The position numbers were made by a program, and so were the translations under genes. A stretch of 64,000 nucleotides of DNA from Labilithrix luteola. Its GTDB lineage: Bacteria > Myxococcota_A > Polyangia > Polyangiales > Polyangiaceae. Below the pieces are notes generated by a model. The model was not told the DNA's origin. It did not search any database and saw only the letters and a program-made list of their open reading frames with translations. Of the stretch, positions 51,308-59,852 are shown one piece after another. Every line of letters starts with the position of its first letter. Within the stretch, counting starts at the first letter, position 1. Location of the stretch: contig NZ_CP012333.1 of NCBI RefSeq assembly GCF_001263205.1, forward strand, positions 8,413,501 through 8,477,500, given 5' to 3'.

Positions 51308-53236
51308 ATGCGCCTTCGAGTGCTCGCGCCATTCGTCGTCACCGGTATCGGGAGTTCCATTCTTTTCGGTCTCGCTGCCGCGGCATGTTCGAGCAGCGAT
51401 TCGAATTTACCGATTGCCAATCAGCCGGTGGCTCCGGCTCCGACTCCGTCGTCGTCGTCGTCCACGAGCAAGCCCGCGTCACCCGAAGGTGGAGATGCCG
51501 CGGAACCGGCAAATCCCGAAGACGAGTGCGTTCTGGACACGGCGCTTTGCATCGCCAAGGATCGTTCGAAGACGTGCAAGAAGACCGACCAGGGCACGCG
51601 CTGGGTCGAAGACGCGTGTGCAGCGGGCTCGGGCTGCTTCCAGGGCGCGTGCGCGGTCGGGGCATGCAGTGACGAGTGCACGCTCGGTGAATCGCAGGGA
51701 GGCAAGACCTGTGGTCTTTGGGACGTGACCAAGGGGAGCGCCGCGGCACTGCCGGATCCGGTTGCCTCGATGCATGACCGGTCACGCGGTTACCTCGCCT
51801 TCATGAGCAAGGGACCGATGGTGACCGGCGGTATCGGCAGTCCGCATTACGCGGATCCGCCGAATTTCACCCAGCTCGATTACATGGGCGGGCTCGGCGA
51901 CTCGGCGATTTGGACGGGCACCTATCTCGCGGCCGAATCCGCACGACTCATCGCCACCGGCTCCGCGGATGCTCGCGCGCGCGTGCGTTCCCTCGTCGAC
52001 ACCATTCACCTGTTCATGAACGTGTCCGGCGAGCCGGGCATCCTCGCGCGCTGGACGAAGGAGTCGAGCAAGACGTACCCGTTCCCCACGGGCGACCTCG
52101 CCTGCGGCCAAGACACGCGCTCGCACTGCAACGTTCCCTACGACGGAAAGAACTACGACTACGTCGGCGGTATCAGCCGCGATCAGTACCAAGGCGTGAT
52201 GCTCGGTTACGGCCTCGCGTACGAGGCGCTGGGCCCGGCCGACGAAGACAAGCGCGATGTCATTCGTCGGGACGTGGTCATGCTCGTCGAAGAGCTGATG
52301 AAGGAGCGCACGGTTTCGGTGAAGGTCACCTACGACGGCTTCACGGTGACGCCGACCAACCTGACCTTGCGCTTCGCCGTGCTCGACCCACGCGAGATGA
52401 AAGACGGCGCCATTTCCATCGTCATCAAGTCCGCGGACTTGCAGGGCGGCGAGATGCGCGGATTCCAGGAGTTCACGCCGGACCTCGCCGACCTCCTCAA
52501 GCAGATTCCGCTCCTCTCGTGGGCGCCTCCCATCTATCGCCAGTCGAGCGCGGTGATGCTTGCCTCGTTCTTCCGCGTGGCGATCGCCGTGACCGACGGT
52601 GTGCCCAGCTACAAGGCACGCCACGACGCGATCCTGAACTATTACTACGGTCACACGGGCGCGGGCGGCAACGTGAACGACTGGCTGAAGGTGGCGGTCA
52701 AGCCGTCGACGAGCGCCGCGTGCGGCGACAGCTACTACGCGAACAACATCATGTGGGAGCCGCTCTACAACCTCGCGCGGCTGGAGGATTCGGCCGGCTA
52801 CAAGAGCCGCGTTCGCGACGAGCTCATGAAGACCACGCTCTGGCCGGAGTTCGTGAATACGAAGAACAGCTTCTTCTCCTTCATCTACGCCGCGCACGCA
52901 CCGGGCGGCGATGCGGACGCGGCCTCGAAAGCGGCTACGCAGCTCGCGCAGTTCCCGCCGGCTCCACGCACCCATCCGGCGGTCGATCTACGCAGCACGC
53001 CGAAGTACCAGCACTCGGCCACGTGCACCGACCAGTGTATCGACACGGACGCGGTCGACGTCGGCGATCGGCCCGCAGAGGACTTCCTCTGGCAGCGTCA
53101 CCCGTGGAGTCTCTACCGCGATGCGAACCCGGGGCAGGTCGAGCCCGGCGTCGATTATCTCGTGGCGTATTGGCTGGGCCGACGCCATGCCTTCCTGCAG
53201 GATGACAAGCCCGGCGTCTGCCTCGCGTACCAATAG
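51308..53236 (+). CDS. Large surface lipoprotein, possibly alpha-toroid
   Basis: A 642-residue lipoprotein: signal peptide to AAAAC (Cys 27), Pro/Ser linker (APTPSSSSSTSKPASP), a Cys-rich N-terminal unit (about 75-130, six or more Cys: CVLDTALCIAKDRSKTCKKT, CSDECTLGESQGGKTCGLWD), then a long helical part (about 150-600) with DSAIWTGTYLAAESARLIAT, ISRDQYQGVMLGYGLAYEAL, MWEPLYNLARLEDSAGY. That pattern resembles six-hairpin/alpha-toroid proteins, as in some polysaccharide lyases and terpenoid enzymes, but I cannot assign one. Mature role unknown; cell surface is inferred. Confidence 0.6.
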   Translation: MRLRVLAPFVVTGIGSSILFGLAAAACSSSDSNLPIANQPVAPAPTPSSSSSTSKPASPEGGDAAEPANPEDECVLDTALCIAKDRSKTCKKTDQGTRWVEDACAAGSGCFQGACAVGACSDECTLGESQGGKTCGLWDVTKGSAAALPDPVASMHDRSRGYLAFMSKGPMVTGGIGSPHYADPPNFTQLDYMGGLGDSAIWTGTYLAAESARLIATGSADARARVRSLVDTIHLFMNVSGEPGILARWTKESSKTYPFPTGDLACGQDTRSHCNVPYDGKNYDYVGGISRDQYQGVMLGYGLAYEALGPADEDKRDVIRRDVVMLVEELMKERTVSVKVTYDGFTVTPTNLTLRFAVLDPREMKDGAISIVIKSADLQGGEMRGFQEFTPDLADLLKQIPLLSWAPPIYRQSSAVMLASFFRVAIAVTDGVPSYKARHDAILNYYYGHTGAGGNVNDWLKVAVKPSTSAACGDSYYANNIMWEPLYNLARLEDSAGYKSRVRDELMKTTLWPEFVNTKNSFFSFIYAAHAPGGDADAASKAATQLAQFPPAPRTHPAVDLRSTPKYQHSATCTDQCIDTDAVDVGDRPAEDFLWQRHPWSLYRDANPGQVEPGVDYLVAYWLGRRHAFLQDDKPGVCLAYQ

Positions 53237-53290
53237 CCGCACCGCTCGTAACTGCTGTGACGCGTTCGGAGACCCCTGTAGCCTGAGCTC

Positions 53291-54574
53291 ATGATCAGAG
53301 TGGGTCTGCTCGGTTGCGGCACGGTCGGCGGCGGCGTCCTCCACCTCCTTCGTGCGAACGCGGCGTATCTCGAGGCTCGTGTCGGCGCTCCTTTCGAGGT
53401 CGTTCGCGTGCTCGTGCGCGACCCCGAGAAAGAGCGCGTCAAGGAGCTCGAACGTTCGCGCCTGACCACGAACCCCGACGACGTCCTCGGTGATCCGTCG
53501 ATCGACGTGATCGTCGAGGTGATGGGCGGGGTCGATCCGGCGCGCGACTACCTCGGTCGTGCGATCGCTTCGGGCAAGCAGATCGTCACGGCCAACAAGA
53601 TGCTGCTCGCCCTCCATGGGGCCGAGCTCCTCGACCGCGCGCGCAGCCGCGGAGTCGACGTGGCCTTCGAGGGCGCCGTCGGTGGCGGGATTCCCGTGAT
53701 TCGCGTGCTTCGCGACGCGCTGGCGGGTGACACCATCGCGAGCCTCTCGGGGATCATCAACGGCACGTCGAACTACATCCTCACGCGCATGCAGAGCGAT
53801 GGGCTGTCGTTCGAAGATGCGCTCAAAGAGGCGCAGCAGAAGGGCTTTGCCGAGGCTGACCCCACGCTCGACGTCGACGGCGGAGACGCCGCGCACAAGC
53901 TCGTCGTTCTCTCGATGCTGGCATTCGGCGCGCGCCTCGACGGCGTCAGCGTTCTCACCGAGGGCATTCGTGGTGTCGAGCCGGTCGACCATGCCTTCGC
54001 CGAGCGCTTTGGGTTCGTCGTCAAGCAGCTCGCCATCGCCAAGGAGCGTGGCGACGAGCTCGAGCTACGCGTTCACCCGGCGCTCGTCGCGAAAGACGCA
54101 CCGCTCGCGAACATCAGCGGGGTGCTGAACGCGATCTCGGTCGAGGGCCGCGCTCTCGGCCCGTGCCTCCTGTCCGGGCGCGGCGCGGGAGATCTCCCCA
54201 CCGCCGTCAGCGTCGTCGCCGATCTGGTCGACGTCGCGATTGCCAAGAAGGGCGGCACCGCAGGTCAGAGTACGCGGGCCATCCGCCTCGCCGAACGAAA
54301 GCTCTCCCCGACGGCCGAGGTCGAGGCTCGCTACTATTTCCGCTTCACGGTCTTCGATCGCCCTGGCGTCCTCGCGCGCATCACCGGCGCTCTCGGTGAG
54401 CGCGGCGTGTCGATCGAACAGATGGTGCAACAAGGGCGGGGCAGCGCCGACGTTCCCGTCGACGTCGTCATCCTCACCCACGAATCGAAGGAAGCCGCGG
54501 TTCAGGCGGCGCTGGCGACCATCGCCAAGAGCGACTACGTCGCCAAGCCGCCGCGCATGATCCGCGTCCACTGA
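53291..54574 (+). CDS. hom: Homoserine dehydrogenase
   Basis: A 427-residue enzyme with the full family layout: NAD(P)-binding VGLLGCGTVGGGVLHLLRAN, KQIVTANKMLLALHG, catalytic domain GGGIPVIRVLRDALAGDTIA, SLSGIINGTSNYILTRM and the signature FAEADPTLDVDGGDAAHKLV (homoserine-site Asp/Lys), and a C-terminal ACT domain (about 348-427: YYFRFTVFDRPGVLARITGA, RGVSIEQMVQQGRGSADVPV). It reduces aspartate semialdehyde to homoserine for Thr/Met/Ile synthesis. The ACT domain allows feedback control, typically by threonine. Single gene with a short upstream gap. Confidence 0.95.
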   Translation: MIRVGLLGCGTVGGGVLHLLRANAAYLEARVGAPFEVVRVLVRDPEKERVKELERSRLTTNPDDVLGDPSIDVIVEVMGGVDPARDYLGRAIASGKQIVTANKMLLALHGAELLDRARSRGVDVAFEGAVGGGIPVIRVLRDALAGDTIASLSGIINGTSNYILTRMQSDGLSFEDALKEAQQKGFAEADPTLDVDGGDAAHKLVVLSMLAFGARLDGVSVLTEGIRGVEPVDHAFAERFGFVVKQLAIAKERGDELELRVHPALVAKDAPLANISGVLNAISVEGRALGPCLLSGRGAGDLPTAVSVVADLVDVAIAKKGGTAGQSTRAIRLAERKLSPTAEVEARYYFRFTVFDRPGVLARITGALGERGVSIEQMVQQGRGSADVPVDVVILTHESKEAAVQAALATIAKSDYVAKPPRMIRVH

Positions 54575-54613
54575 GCCTATGCGCGCAGGGGGCGGCGAAA
54601 ATCGCAGCGTGCG

Positions 54614-55369
54614 TCAGCCAGCTTTGACCTTCTTGGCGAGTCGCCGGCGCACAGCGTCGCCGCGCAGCTCACGCAGCGCGTCCTTGCCGATCCAGCGAGC
54701 CGTGGGATCGGCCTCGGCGGTCAGGCGCTCGGCAACGTCGATGGCTGCTGCATGGAGCGTCGCGTTGCGTTTTCCGATCGAGCGAAGCGCCCAGTTGACG
54801 GCCTTCTTGACGAAGTTGCGTGGGTCCTTCGCTGCACGCTCGACGAGAACCAGGGCCTCCCGGAATGGCGCGTCGGGCGCGCGCTTGTCGTGCACGGCGA
54901 GGCTCGCCACGAGCGCGAATGCGGCGCGCCTCACGAACTCGTCGCTGCTGCGAGCCCACTCTTTCACCTTCGGCCACGCGTGCGGCGTCCGGTCGAACAG
55001 GTGGAGGCAAGCCGTATCGCAAAGCGACCAGCTGTCGAACTCGGCGCACCACCGGTCCATCTCGTTCGCGGTGAGCCGCGAGGGATCGGCCACGAACATC
55101 GCGAGCAGGCGCGCTTCGTAATACCCCGTCTTCCAGAGCGCATGGGCCAGGTCGTGGTCGCGCCCGAGCCGCTTGCCATGCGCGCGGAGCGTGACGACGG
55201 AGATGCCGAACGCCTTGTCCGTGGGAATGGCATAGCGCGCCATTCCTTCGCGGGCCTTCTTGCTGCCGTTTTGCTCGAGCCAGGCGAGCGTGGTCGCCAG
55301 TTCGGCGCTCGAGGTGTTCTTCGCGTTGGCGGGGAGCTTGGTTGTCGCGGCTCTCCTCGTAGACGGCAT
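54614..55369 (-). CDS. AlkD-like DNA alkylation repair protein
   Basis: A 251-residue all-helical HEAT-repeat protein of the AlkC/AlkD family. Features: YAIPTDKAFGISVVTLRAHG (the small G-V/I-x-x-x-x-L-R motif), LAHALWKTGYYEARLLAMFV (conserved W-x-x-x-x-x-E-A/x-R), MDRWCAEFDSWSLCDTACLH (the conserved D-x-W-x-x-x-D), EFVRRAAFALVASLAVHD, FVKKAVNWALRSIGK. AlkD-type enzymes excise positively charged alkylpurines without base flipping. ATG at 55369 is chosen; the longer frame is Arg-rich. Convergent with hom; divergent from the SDR/sigma pair. Confidence 0.85.
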   Translation of the reverse strand: MPSTRRAATTKLPANAKNTSSAELATTLAWLEQNGSKKAREGMARYAIPTDKAFGISVVTLRAHGKRLGRDHDLAHALWKTGYYEARLLAMFVADPSRLTANEMDRWCAEFDSWSLCDTACLHLFDRTPHAWPKVKEWARSSDEFVRRAAFALVASLAVHDKRAPDAPFREALVLVERAAKDPRNFVKKAVNWALRSIGKRNATLHAAAIDVAERLTAEADPTARWIGKDALRELRGDAVRRRLAKKVKAG

Positions 55370-55577
55370 CGACGTCACTGTCCTCCACGCGCAGTGTCGC
55401 GCAGATCGCGTCACGGTGGAGGTCTTTCGCGCCCGGGACGTCCTCGAGCTGCCCTCGAGCACCCTGCGCCTTCGTGGTCGAGGTTCGAGAAATCGACGAC
55501 CGCACCGCACCCTTTCGCGCGCCTCGATCGTCCTCGTTTCGAGGCCCGAAATTCAAGGGCAGAAGGAGAGTGACATC

Positions 55578-56339
55578 ATGGATTCGCTCGAAGGAAAGCG
55601 CGTGCTGGTGACCGGAGGAAACCGCGGCCTTGGTCTCGGAATCGTCGAGGCGCTCGTGGCGAAGAAGGCGAGGGTGACGGCCCTTGCGCGAGACGCCGAC
55701 AAGCTCATGGAGGTGAAGCGACGGCTCGGCGTGGGCGTGCTCGTCGGTGACATCACCGATCAGGCCATCGCCGCGGGAGCGCTGCGGGAGGTGAGGCCCG
55801 ACGTCTTGATCCTCAACGCGGGCACGACACCCGCGATGGGGCCGATTCACGAGCTCGACTGGGATGCCTTCAGCAAGACGTGGAACATCGACGTGAAGGC
55901 AACGCTCTTCTGGATCCAGGAAGCGTTGCGGTTGCCGCTCGCGTCAGGGAGCCGCGTCTTGCTCGGCTCGAGTGGCGCGGCGATCGCAGGTTCGCCCATG
56001 TCGGGCGGTCACGGCGGTGCGAAGCGGATGATCATGTTCATGGCGAACTATGCGAACGTGGTCTCGAACGAGCTCGGTCGCGGGATCCGCTTCCAAACCC
56101 TGGTCCCTCGGCAGATGATCGGTGAGACCGATCACGGACGCGCCTGTGCGGGCTACTACGCCGACCGCAAGGGTGTTTCCCTCGAGACATTCTTGCAGAA
56201 CTTCGGAAAGCCCATGTCGCCGCGCGAATACGGAGAATACGTCGTGACGATCCTGACTGATCCCAAGTTCGATTCGACGACCACGTTCGCGATCAAAGGC
56301 GACACCGGCATCGTGCCGTTCGACGGATCACAGTCATGA
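55578..56339 (+). CDS. Short-chain dehydrogenase with His in place of active-site Tyr
   Basis: A 253-residue classical SDR: KRVLVTGGNRGLGLGIVEAL (T-G-x-x-x-G-x-G), VGDITD, VLILNAGTTPAMGPIHELD (N-A-G), TWNIDVKATLFWIQEALRLP (active Asn), VLLGSSGAAIAGSPMSGGHGGAK. In that last segment the usual Y-x-x-x-K reads H145-x-x-x-K149, with Ser 132 in place, so the catalytic Tyr is changed to His. It may be weakened, have altered chemistry, or be a regulator. GGAG lies upstream of the ATG. Stop overlaps the sigma-factor start (ATGA), so the two are co-expressed. Confidence 0.8.
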   Translation: MDSLEGKRVLVTGGNRGLGLGIVEALVAKKARVTALARDADKLMEVKRRLGVGVLVGDITDQAIAAGALREVRPDVLILNAGTTPAMGPIHELDWDAFSKTWNIDVKATLFWIQEALRLPLASGSRVLLGSSGAAIAGSPMSGGHGGAKRMIMFMANYANVVSNELGRGIRFQTLVPRQMIGETDHGRACAGYYADRKGVSLETFLQNFGKPMSPREYGEYVVTILTDPKFDSTTTFAIKGDTGIVPFDGSQS

Positions 56340-57244
56340 CCGATATCCATGCGCTCGCAGCGGAGCTGTCCGAAGGTCGCGCGCGCTTCTTGGCGCTCGT
56401 GGAGAACGTGCGGCCTGAGCTCCATCGGTACTGCGCGCGCATGACCGGATCCGTGGCCGACGGCGAAGACATCGTGCAGGAGACGCTCGCCCGCGCCTAC
56501 TACGCGTTTCCCGAGCTAAAGACGGTGCCTCCGCTTCGGCCCTGGCTCTTCAAGATCGCGCACGGCCGGGCGATCGATCACCTGCGCCGCTACGAGCGCA
56601 AGATGGGGGCGCCTCTCGAGACCGTGCTCGACTCGGCAACCGATGCCGCGCTCGATCCGGAAGACGCCGTGGCGCGGAGCGAGGCGGTGCAGCTCGCGGT
56701 GTCACGCTTCGTCGAGCTCCCGCCCGCCCAGCGGAGCGCGGTGATTCTCAAAGACGTGCTCGGTCACTCGATCGAGGAGATCTGCGAGCTGCTCGACGTC
56801 AGTGAGCCGGCCGTCAAAGCGGCGCTCCACCGAGGTCGAACGCGCTTGAAGGCGCTTACGAGCGCAGCGGAGCAGCTCGAACCTGCCCGCGCGACCTCGC
56901 TCGATGTGGCGCGCTACGCACGGCTGTTCAACGAACGCGATTGGGATGGCGTGCGGGCAATGCTCGCCGAAGACGTGCGGCTCGATCTGGTGGGGCGATC
57001 GCGGCGCACCGGACGGCGCGACGTCGGTGGATATGTCGACAACTACAGCGCGCTCCACGACTGGCACTTCGTTCCCGCGTGGCTCGGCGGGCGCGAAGTG
57101 CTCGCCGTGTTCCGAGATCCCGCAGATCCGTCGCCAGGCTACTTCGTGGAGCTCGCGTTCGAGGAAGGCAAGGTCACGTCGATCCACGACTTCCGCTACG
57201 TGCCGTACATCGCGCGCGAAGCCGTGCTCGTGATCGCGCGTTGA
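56336..57244 (+). CDS. ECF sigma factor with C-terminal SnoaL-like domain
   Basis: A 302-residue ECF-type sigma factor. Region 2: HRYCARMTGSVADGEDIVQE, TLARAYYAFPELKTVPPLRP, WLFKIAHGRAIDHLRR. Region 4: LPPAQRSAVILKDVLGHSIE, EICELLDVSEPAVKAALHRG, RTRLKAL. After residue 190 a SnoaL/NTF2-like domain follows (VARYARLFNERDWDGVRAML, YVDNYSALHDWHFVPAWLGG, YFVELAFEEGKVTSIHDFRY). ECF factors of this kind (SigJ/ECF41/ECF56-like) usually lack an anti-sigma factor and are tuned by the tail. None is adjacent here; the coupled SDR is the candidate target or effector. It is not assigned to an ECF group. Confidence 0.85.
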   Translation: MTDIHALAAELSEGRARFLALVENVRPELHRYCARMTGSVADGEDIVQETLARAYYAFPELKTVPPLRPWLFKIAHGRAIDHLRRYERKMGAPLETVLDSATDAALDPEDAVARSEAVQLAVSRFVELPPAQRSAVILKDVLGHSIEEICELLDVSEPAVKAALHRGRTRLKALTSAAEQLEPARATSLDVARYARLFNERDWDGVRAMLAEDVRLDLVGRSRRTGRRDVGGYVDNYSALHDWHFVPAWLGGREVLAVFRDPADPSPGYFVELAFEEGKVTSIHDFRYVPYIAREAVLVIAR

Positions 57245-57250
57245 CGAGCT

Positions 57251-57946
57251 CTAGCGGCTCTTGGGGACGACCGGCGGCGGCGGGCGCGAGCTCAACGCCG
57301 GGCGTTCGTTGCCTTCGACGCCGATCTTCAGAAACTGCTCGGTTTCCGGATCGTAGTCGAAGACCTCGCCCTTTCCGATGTTGAACACCCAGCCGCTCAT
57401 CGTGAGCTTGCCTGCGTCGAGGCGCTTGGCGACGAGCTCGAAGGAGCGAAGATTCTCGAGCTGGAGAAGCACGTTCTCCTCGACCGCCGCGATCATCTTC
57501 GCTTCGCCTTCGAGGTGCCCGTAGCGCTCTTCGATGAGCTTGGGGATGCTCGCTGCCTCGCGGAGCCAGCGGGCGACGAGCGGGAGGTGGGCGACGCGCT
57601 CGGGATGGAGAATCGCGTCGATCGCGCCGCAATTCGTGTGACCGCAGACGATCACGCTGCCGACTTCGAGGACCTCGACGGCATACTCGATGGCCGACGA
57701 GACACCGCCGAGGGCGCCGCGCTCCATCGACGTTGCGGCGGGGACGATGTTGCCGACGTTGCGCACGATGAAGAGCTCGCCGGGCGACGTCGTCGTGATG
57801 AGATTTGGCACCACGCGCGAGTCGCAGCACGTGATGAACAACGTCTCTGGCCGCTGTCCCTCTTCGGCGAGTTGTTCGAAGAGACCGCGATTGCGAGCGA
57901 AGTAGTTCGCCTGGAAATGGTGAATTCCGGCTTCGAGTTTCTGCAC
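57251..57946 (-). CDS. Beta-class carbonic anhydrase
   Basis: A 231-residue beta-carbonic anhydrase. Zinc ligands and dyad: LFITCCDSRVVPNLI (Cys 40, with Asp 42-Arg 44), VRNVGNIVPA, VIVCGHTNCGAIDAIL (His 103, Cys 106). It interconverts CO2 and bicarbonate in the cytoplasm, supplying carboxylases and helping pH balance. Residues after about 212 form a Pro-rich basic tail (SSRPPPPVVPKSR) that is unusual. Convergent with the sigma-factor gene, 6-base gap. Confidence 0.95.
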   Translation of the reverse strand: MQKLEAGIHHFQANYFARNRGLFEQLAEEGQRPETLFITCCDSRVVPNLITTTSPGELFIVRNVGNIVPAATSMERGALGGVSSAIEYAVEVLEVGSVIVCGHTNCGAIDAILHPERVAHLPLVARWLREAASIPKLIEERYGHLEGEAKMIAAVEENVLLQLENLRSFELVAKRLDAGKLTMSGWVFNIGKGEVFDYDPETEQFLKIGVEGNERPALSSRPPPPVVPKSR

Positions 57947-58037
57947 GCGGGCAATCTAACTCAGCTCGCGACGCGGCACATGGTGCGAATCGCGCCGCGA
58001 TCGCGCGGTAGAACTGCGTCTTTCGGCGCCGTTCAGC

Positions 58038-58859
58038 TCAGAGATCGACTTGTTCGGCACCGTTCGTCACGCTGCCGAGAAAGCGCGAGGCGGTGTCGTC
58101 GAAGCTCTTGGGACGGTCGGTCACGAGCAATTGAATCGAACCAGGCCCGTGCGAGGCCTCACGCAGGAGCTCGCGGCCTTCGAGGAAGTTCGCGACCTCG
58201 AGGGCAACCGCGTGGGCGCTGTCGATGATCGTCACGTGCTCGCCGATCATGTCCTTCGCTTCGCGCTCGATGATCGGGAAGAGCAGGGGATAGTGCGTGC
58301 AGCCGAGGACGATGACGTCGACACCGGCTTCGGCGAGCGGCTCGAGATAGCGACGGGCGGCGAGCCGTGGGACGTCGCCGGTGACCCAGCCCTCTTCGGC
58401 CAGGGGGACGAGCAGGGGCGCAGGTTGGCCCACCGTTTCGATGCGCGTCGATGCGGCGGCCACCGCGCGCGGATATGCGCCGGAGGCGATGGTTCCTGCC
58501 GTCGCGAGCACGCCGACCTTGAAGTTCTTGGTGGCGGCGGCGGCGGCGCGGGCGCCGGGCTCGATGACGCCCAACACAGGCAGATCGAGCTCCACGCGAA
58601 GGCGTTCGGGCGCGACGGCGCTCACCGTGTTGCAGGCGATGACGAGCGCTTTGACGTCACGCGCGACGAGGTGATTGGCGCAGGCCATCGCATAACGAAC
58701 GACCGTCTCCGGCGCGCGTGTGCCGTAGGGAACGCGTGCGGTGTCGCCAAGGTAGATGATGTCTTCGTGAGGGAGAGCCTCACGAAGCGCGCGTACGACG
58801 GTGAGCCCGCCCAACCCCGAGTCGAAGACTCCGAGCGCCGCCCGCGCGTCGCGTTTCAT
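58038..58859 (-). CDS. murI: Glutamate racemase
   Basis: A 273-residue enzyme with the two catalytic cysteines: VIACNTVSAVA (Cys 76) and VLGCTHYPLLFPI (Cys 187), plus VFDSGLGGLTVVRALREALP and YLGDTARVPYGTRAPETV at the N-terminus. It makes D-glutamate for peptidoglycan. The start overlaps the pyrB stop by 4 bases (ATGA), so murI is translated with pyrB. Confidence 0.95.
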   Translation of the reverse strand: MKRDARAALGVFDSGLGGLTVVRALREALPHEDIIYLGDTARVPYGTRAPETVVRYAMACANHLVARDVKALVIACNTVSAVAPERLRVELDLPVLGVIEPGARAAAAATKNFKVGVLATAGTIASGAYPRAVAAASTRIETVGQPAPLLVPLAEEGWVTGDVPRLAARRYLEPLAEAGVDVIVLGCTHYPLLFPIIEREAKDMIGEHVTIIDSAHAVALEVANFLEGRELLREASHGPGSIQLLVTDRPKSFDDTASRFLGSVTNGAEQVDL

Positions 58860-59788
58860 CCTTCGGCCGGTGGCGTGAGCAGCAGGTCCAGCACGGCCAT
58901 ACGAACCGCCACGCCTGCTTCGACCTGATCGAGGATGACGCTGCGCGAACCGTCCGCCACGCGCGGATCGAGCTCGACGCCGCGATTGATGGGCCCGGGG
59001 TGCATGACGATGGCGTCGGGCTTGGCGTTTGCGAGCATGGCCGGCCCGAGGCCGAACGTGCGCGAGTACTCGCGCGTGGTCGACATCATCGCCCCCGCGA
59101 GCCGCTCGTGCTGGATGCGCAGCATCATGACGACGTCGGCGCCGCGAACGGCGTCTTCGAGGCGCGGGATGACGCTCACCGTGGGACCGAGGCTCTCGGC
59201 GTGCGGAGGCATCATCGTTTTCGGTGCGCAGAAGCGGACCTCGGCGCCCTTTTTGCCGAAGAGAATGGCGTTCGAGCGCGCAACGCGCGAGTGCGCGATG
59301 TCACCGCAGATGGCGATGACGAGGCCGTCGAGGCGGCCCTTGGCGCGGCGGATCGTGAACGCATCGAGCAGCGCCTGCGTGGGGTGCTCGTGTGCGCCGT
59401 CACCCGCGTTGACGACCGCCGCGCGAAGGCGTTCGGCGAGGAAGGCGCACGCGCCCGAGCTCGCATGCCGCACGACCAAGAGGTCGGCCTGCATCGCTTC
59501 GAGGTTCTTCGCGGTGTCGAGGAGTGTCTCGCCCTTGGTGACGCTCGAGCCCGACGAGCTCACGTTCACGACGTCGGCGCCGAGACGCTTGCCGGCGATC
59601 TCGAACGACGTGCGCGTGCGTGTCGACGCCTCGAAGAAGAGGTTGATGACGGTGCGCCCTCGCAGGACGCTCGCCTTCTTCTCGGGCTTACGCGAGAGCG
59701 CGTGCCAGGTCTCGGCACGGTCGAGGACCGCGTCGATGTCGGCAGACGAGAGCGACTCGATTCCGAGCAGGTGCCTTTGCGTCCACAT
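58856..59788 (-). CDS. pyrB: Aspartate carbamoyltransferase
   Basis: A 310-residue ATCase catalytic chain. Carbamoyl-phosphate site FFEASTRTRTSFEIAGKRLG, the HPTQALLDAFTI motif that separates it from ornithine carbamoyltransferase, GDIAHSRVARSN, and MHPGPINRGVELDP near the end. Step 2 of pyrimidine synthesis; cytoplasmic. No pyrI or dihydroorotase-like gene follows; instead murI is coupled downstream. About 60 bases separate it from the next upstream gene. Confidence 0.95.
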   Translation of the reverse strand: MWTQRHLLGIESLSSADIDAVLDRAETWHALSRKPEKKASVLRGRTVINLFFEASTRTRTSFEIAGKRLGADVVNVSSSGSSVTKGETLLDTAKNLEAMQADLLVVRHASSGACAFLAERLRAAVVNAGDGAHEHPTQALLDAFTIRRAKGRLDGLVIAICGDIAHSRVARSNAILFGKKGAEVRFCAPKTMMPPHAESLGPTVSVIPRLEDAVRGADVVMMLRIQHERLAGAMMSTTREYSRTFGLGPAMLANAKPDAIVMHPGPINRGVELDPRVADGSRSVILDQVEAGVAVRMAVLDLLLTPPAEG

Positions 59789-59852
59789 GCGGCGGGACCC
59801 GCCTTACCACAAATTGGCGGCGCACCCGAGTGCGCACGGCGGCGGATGCGCG

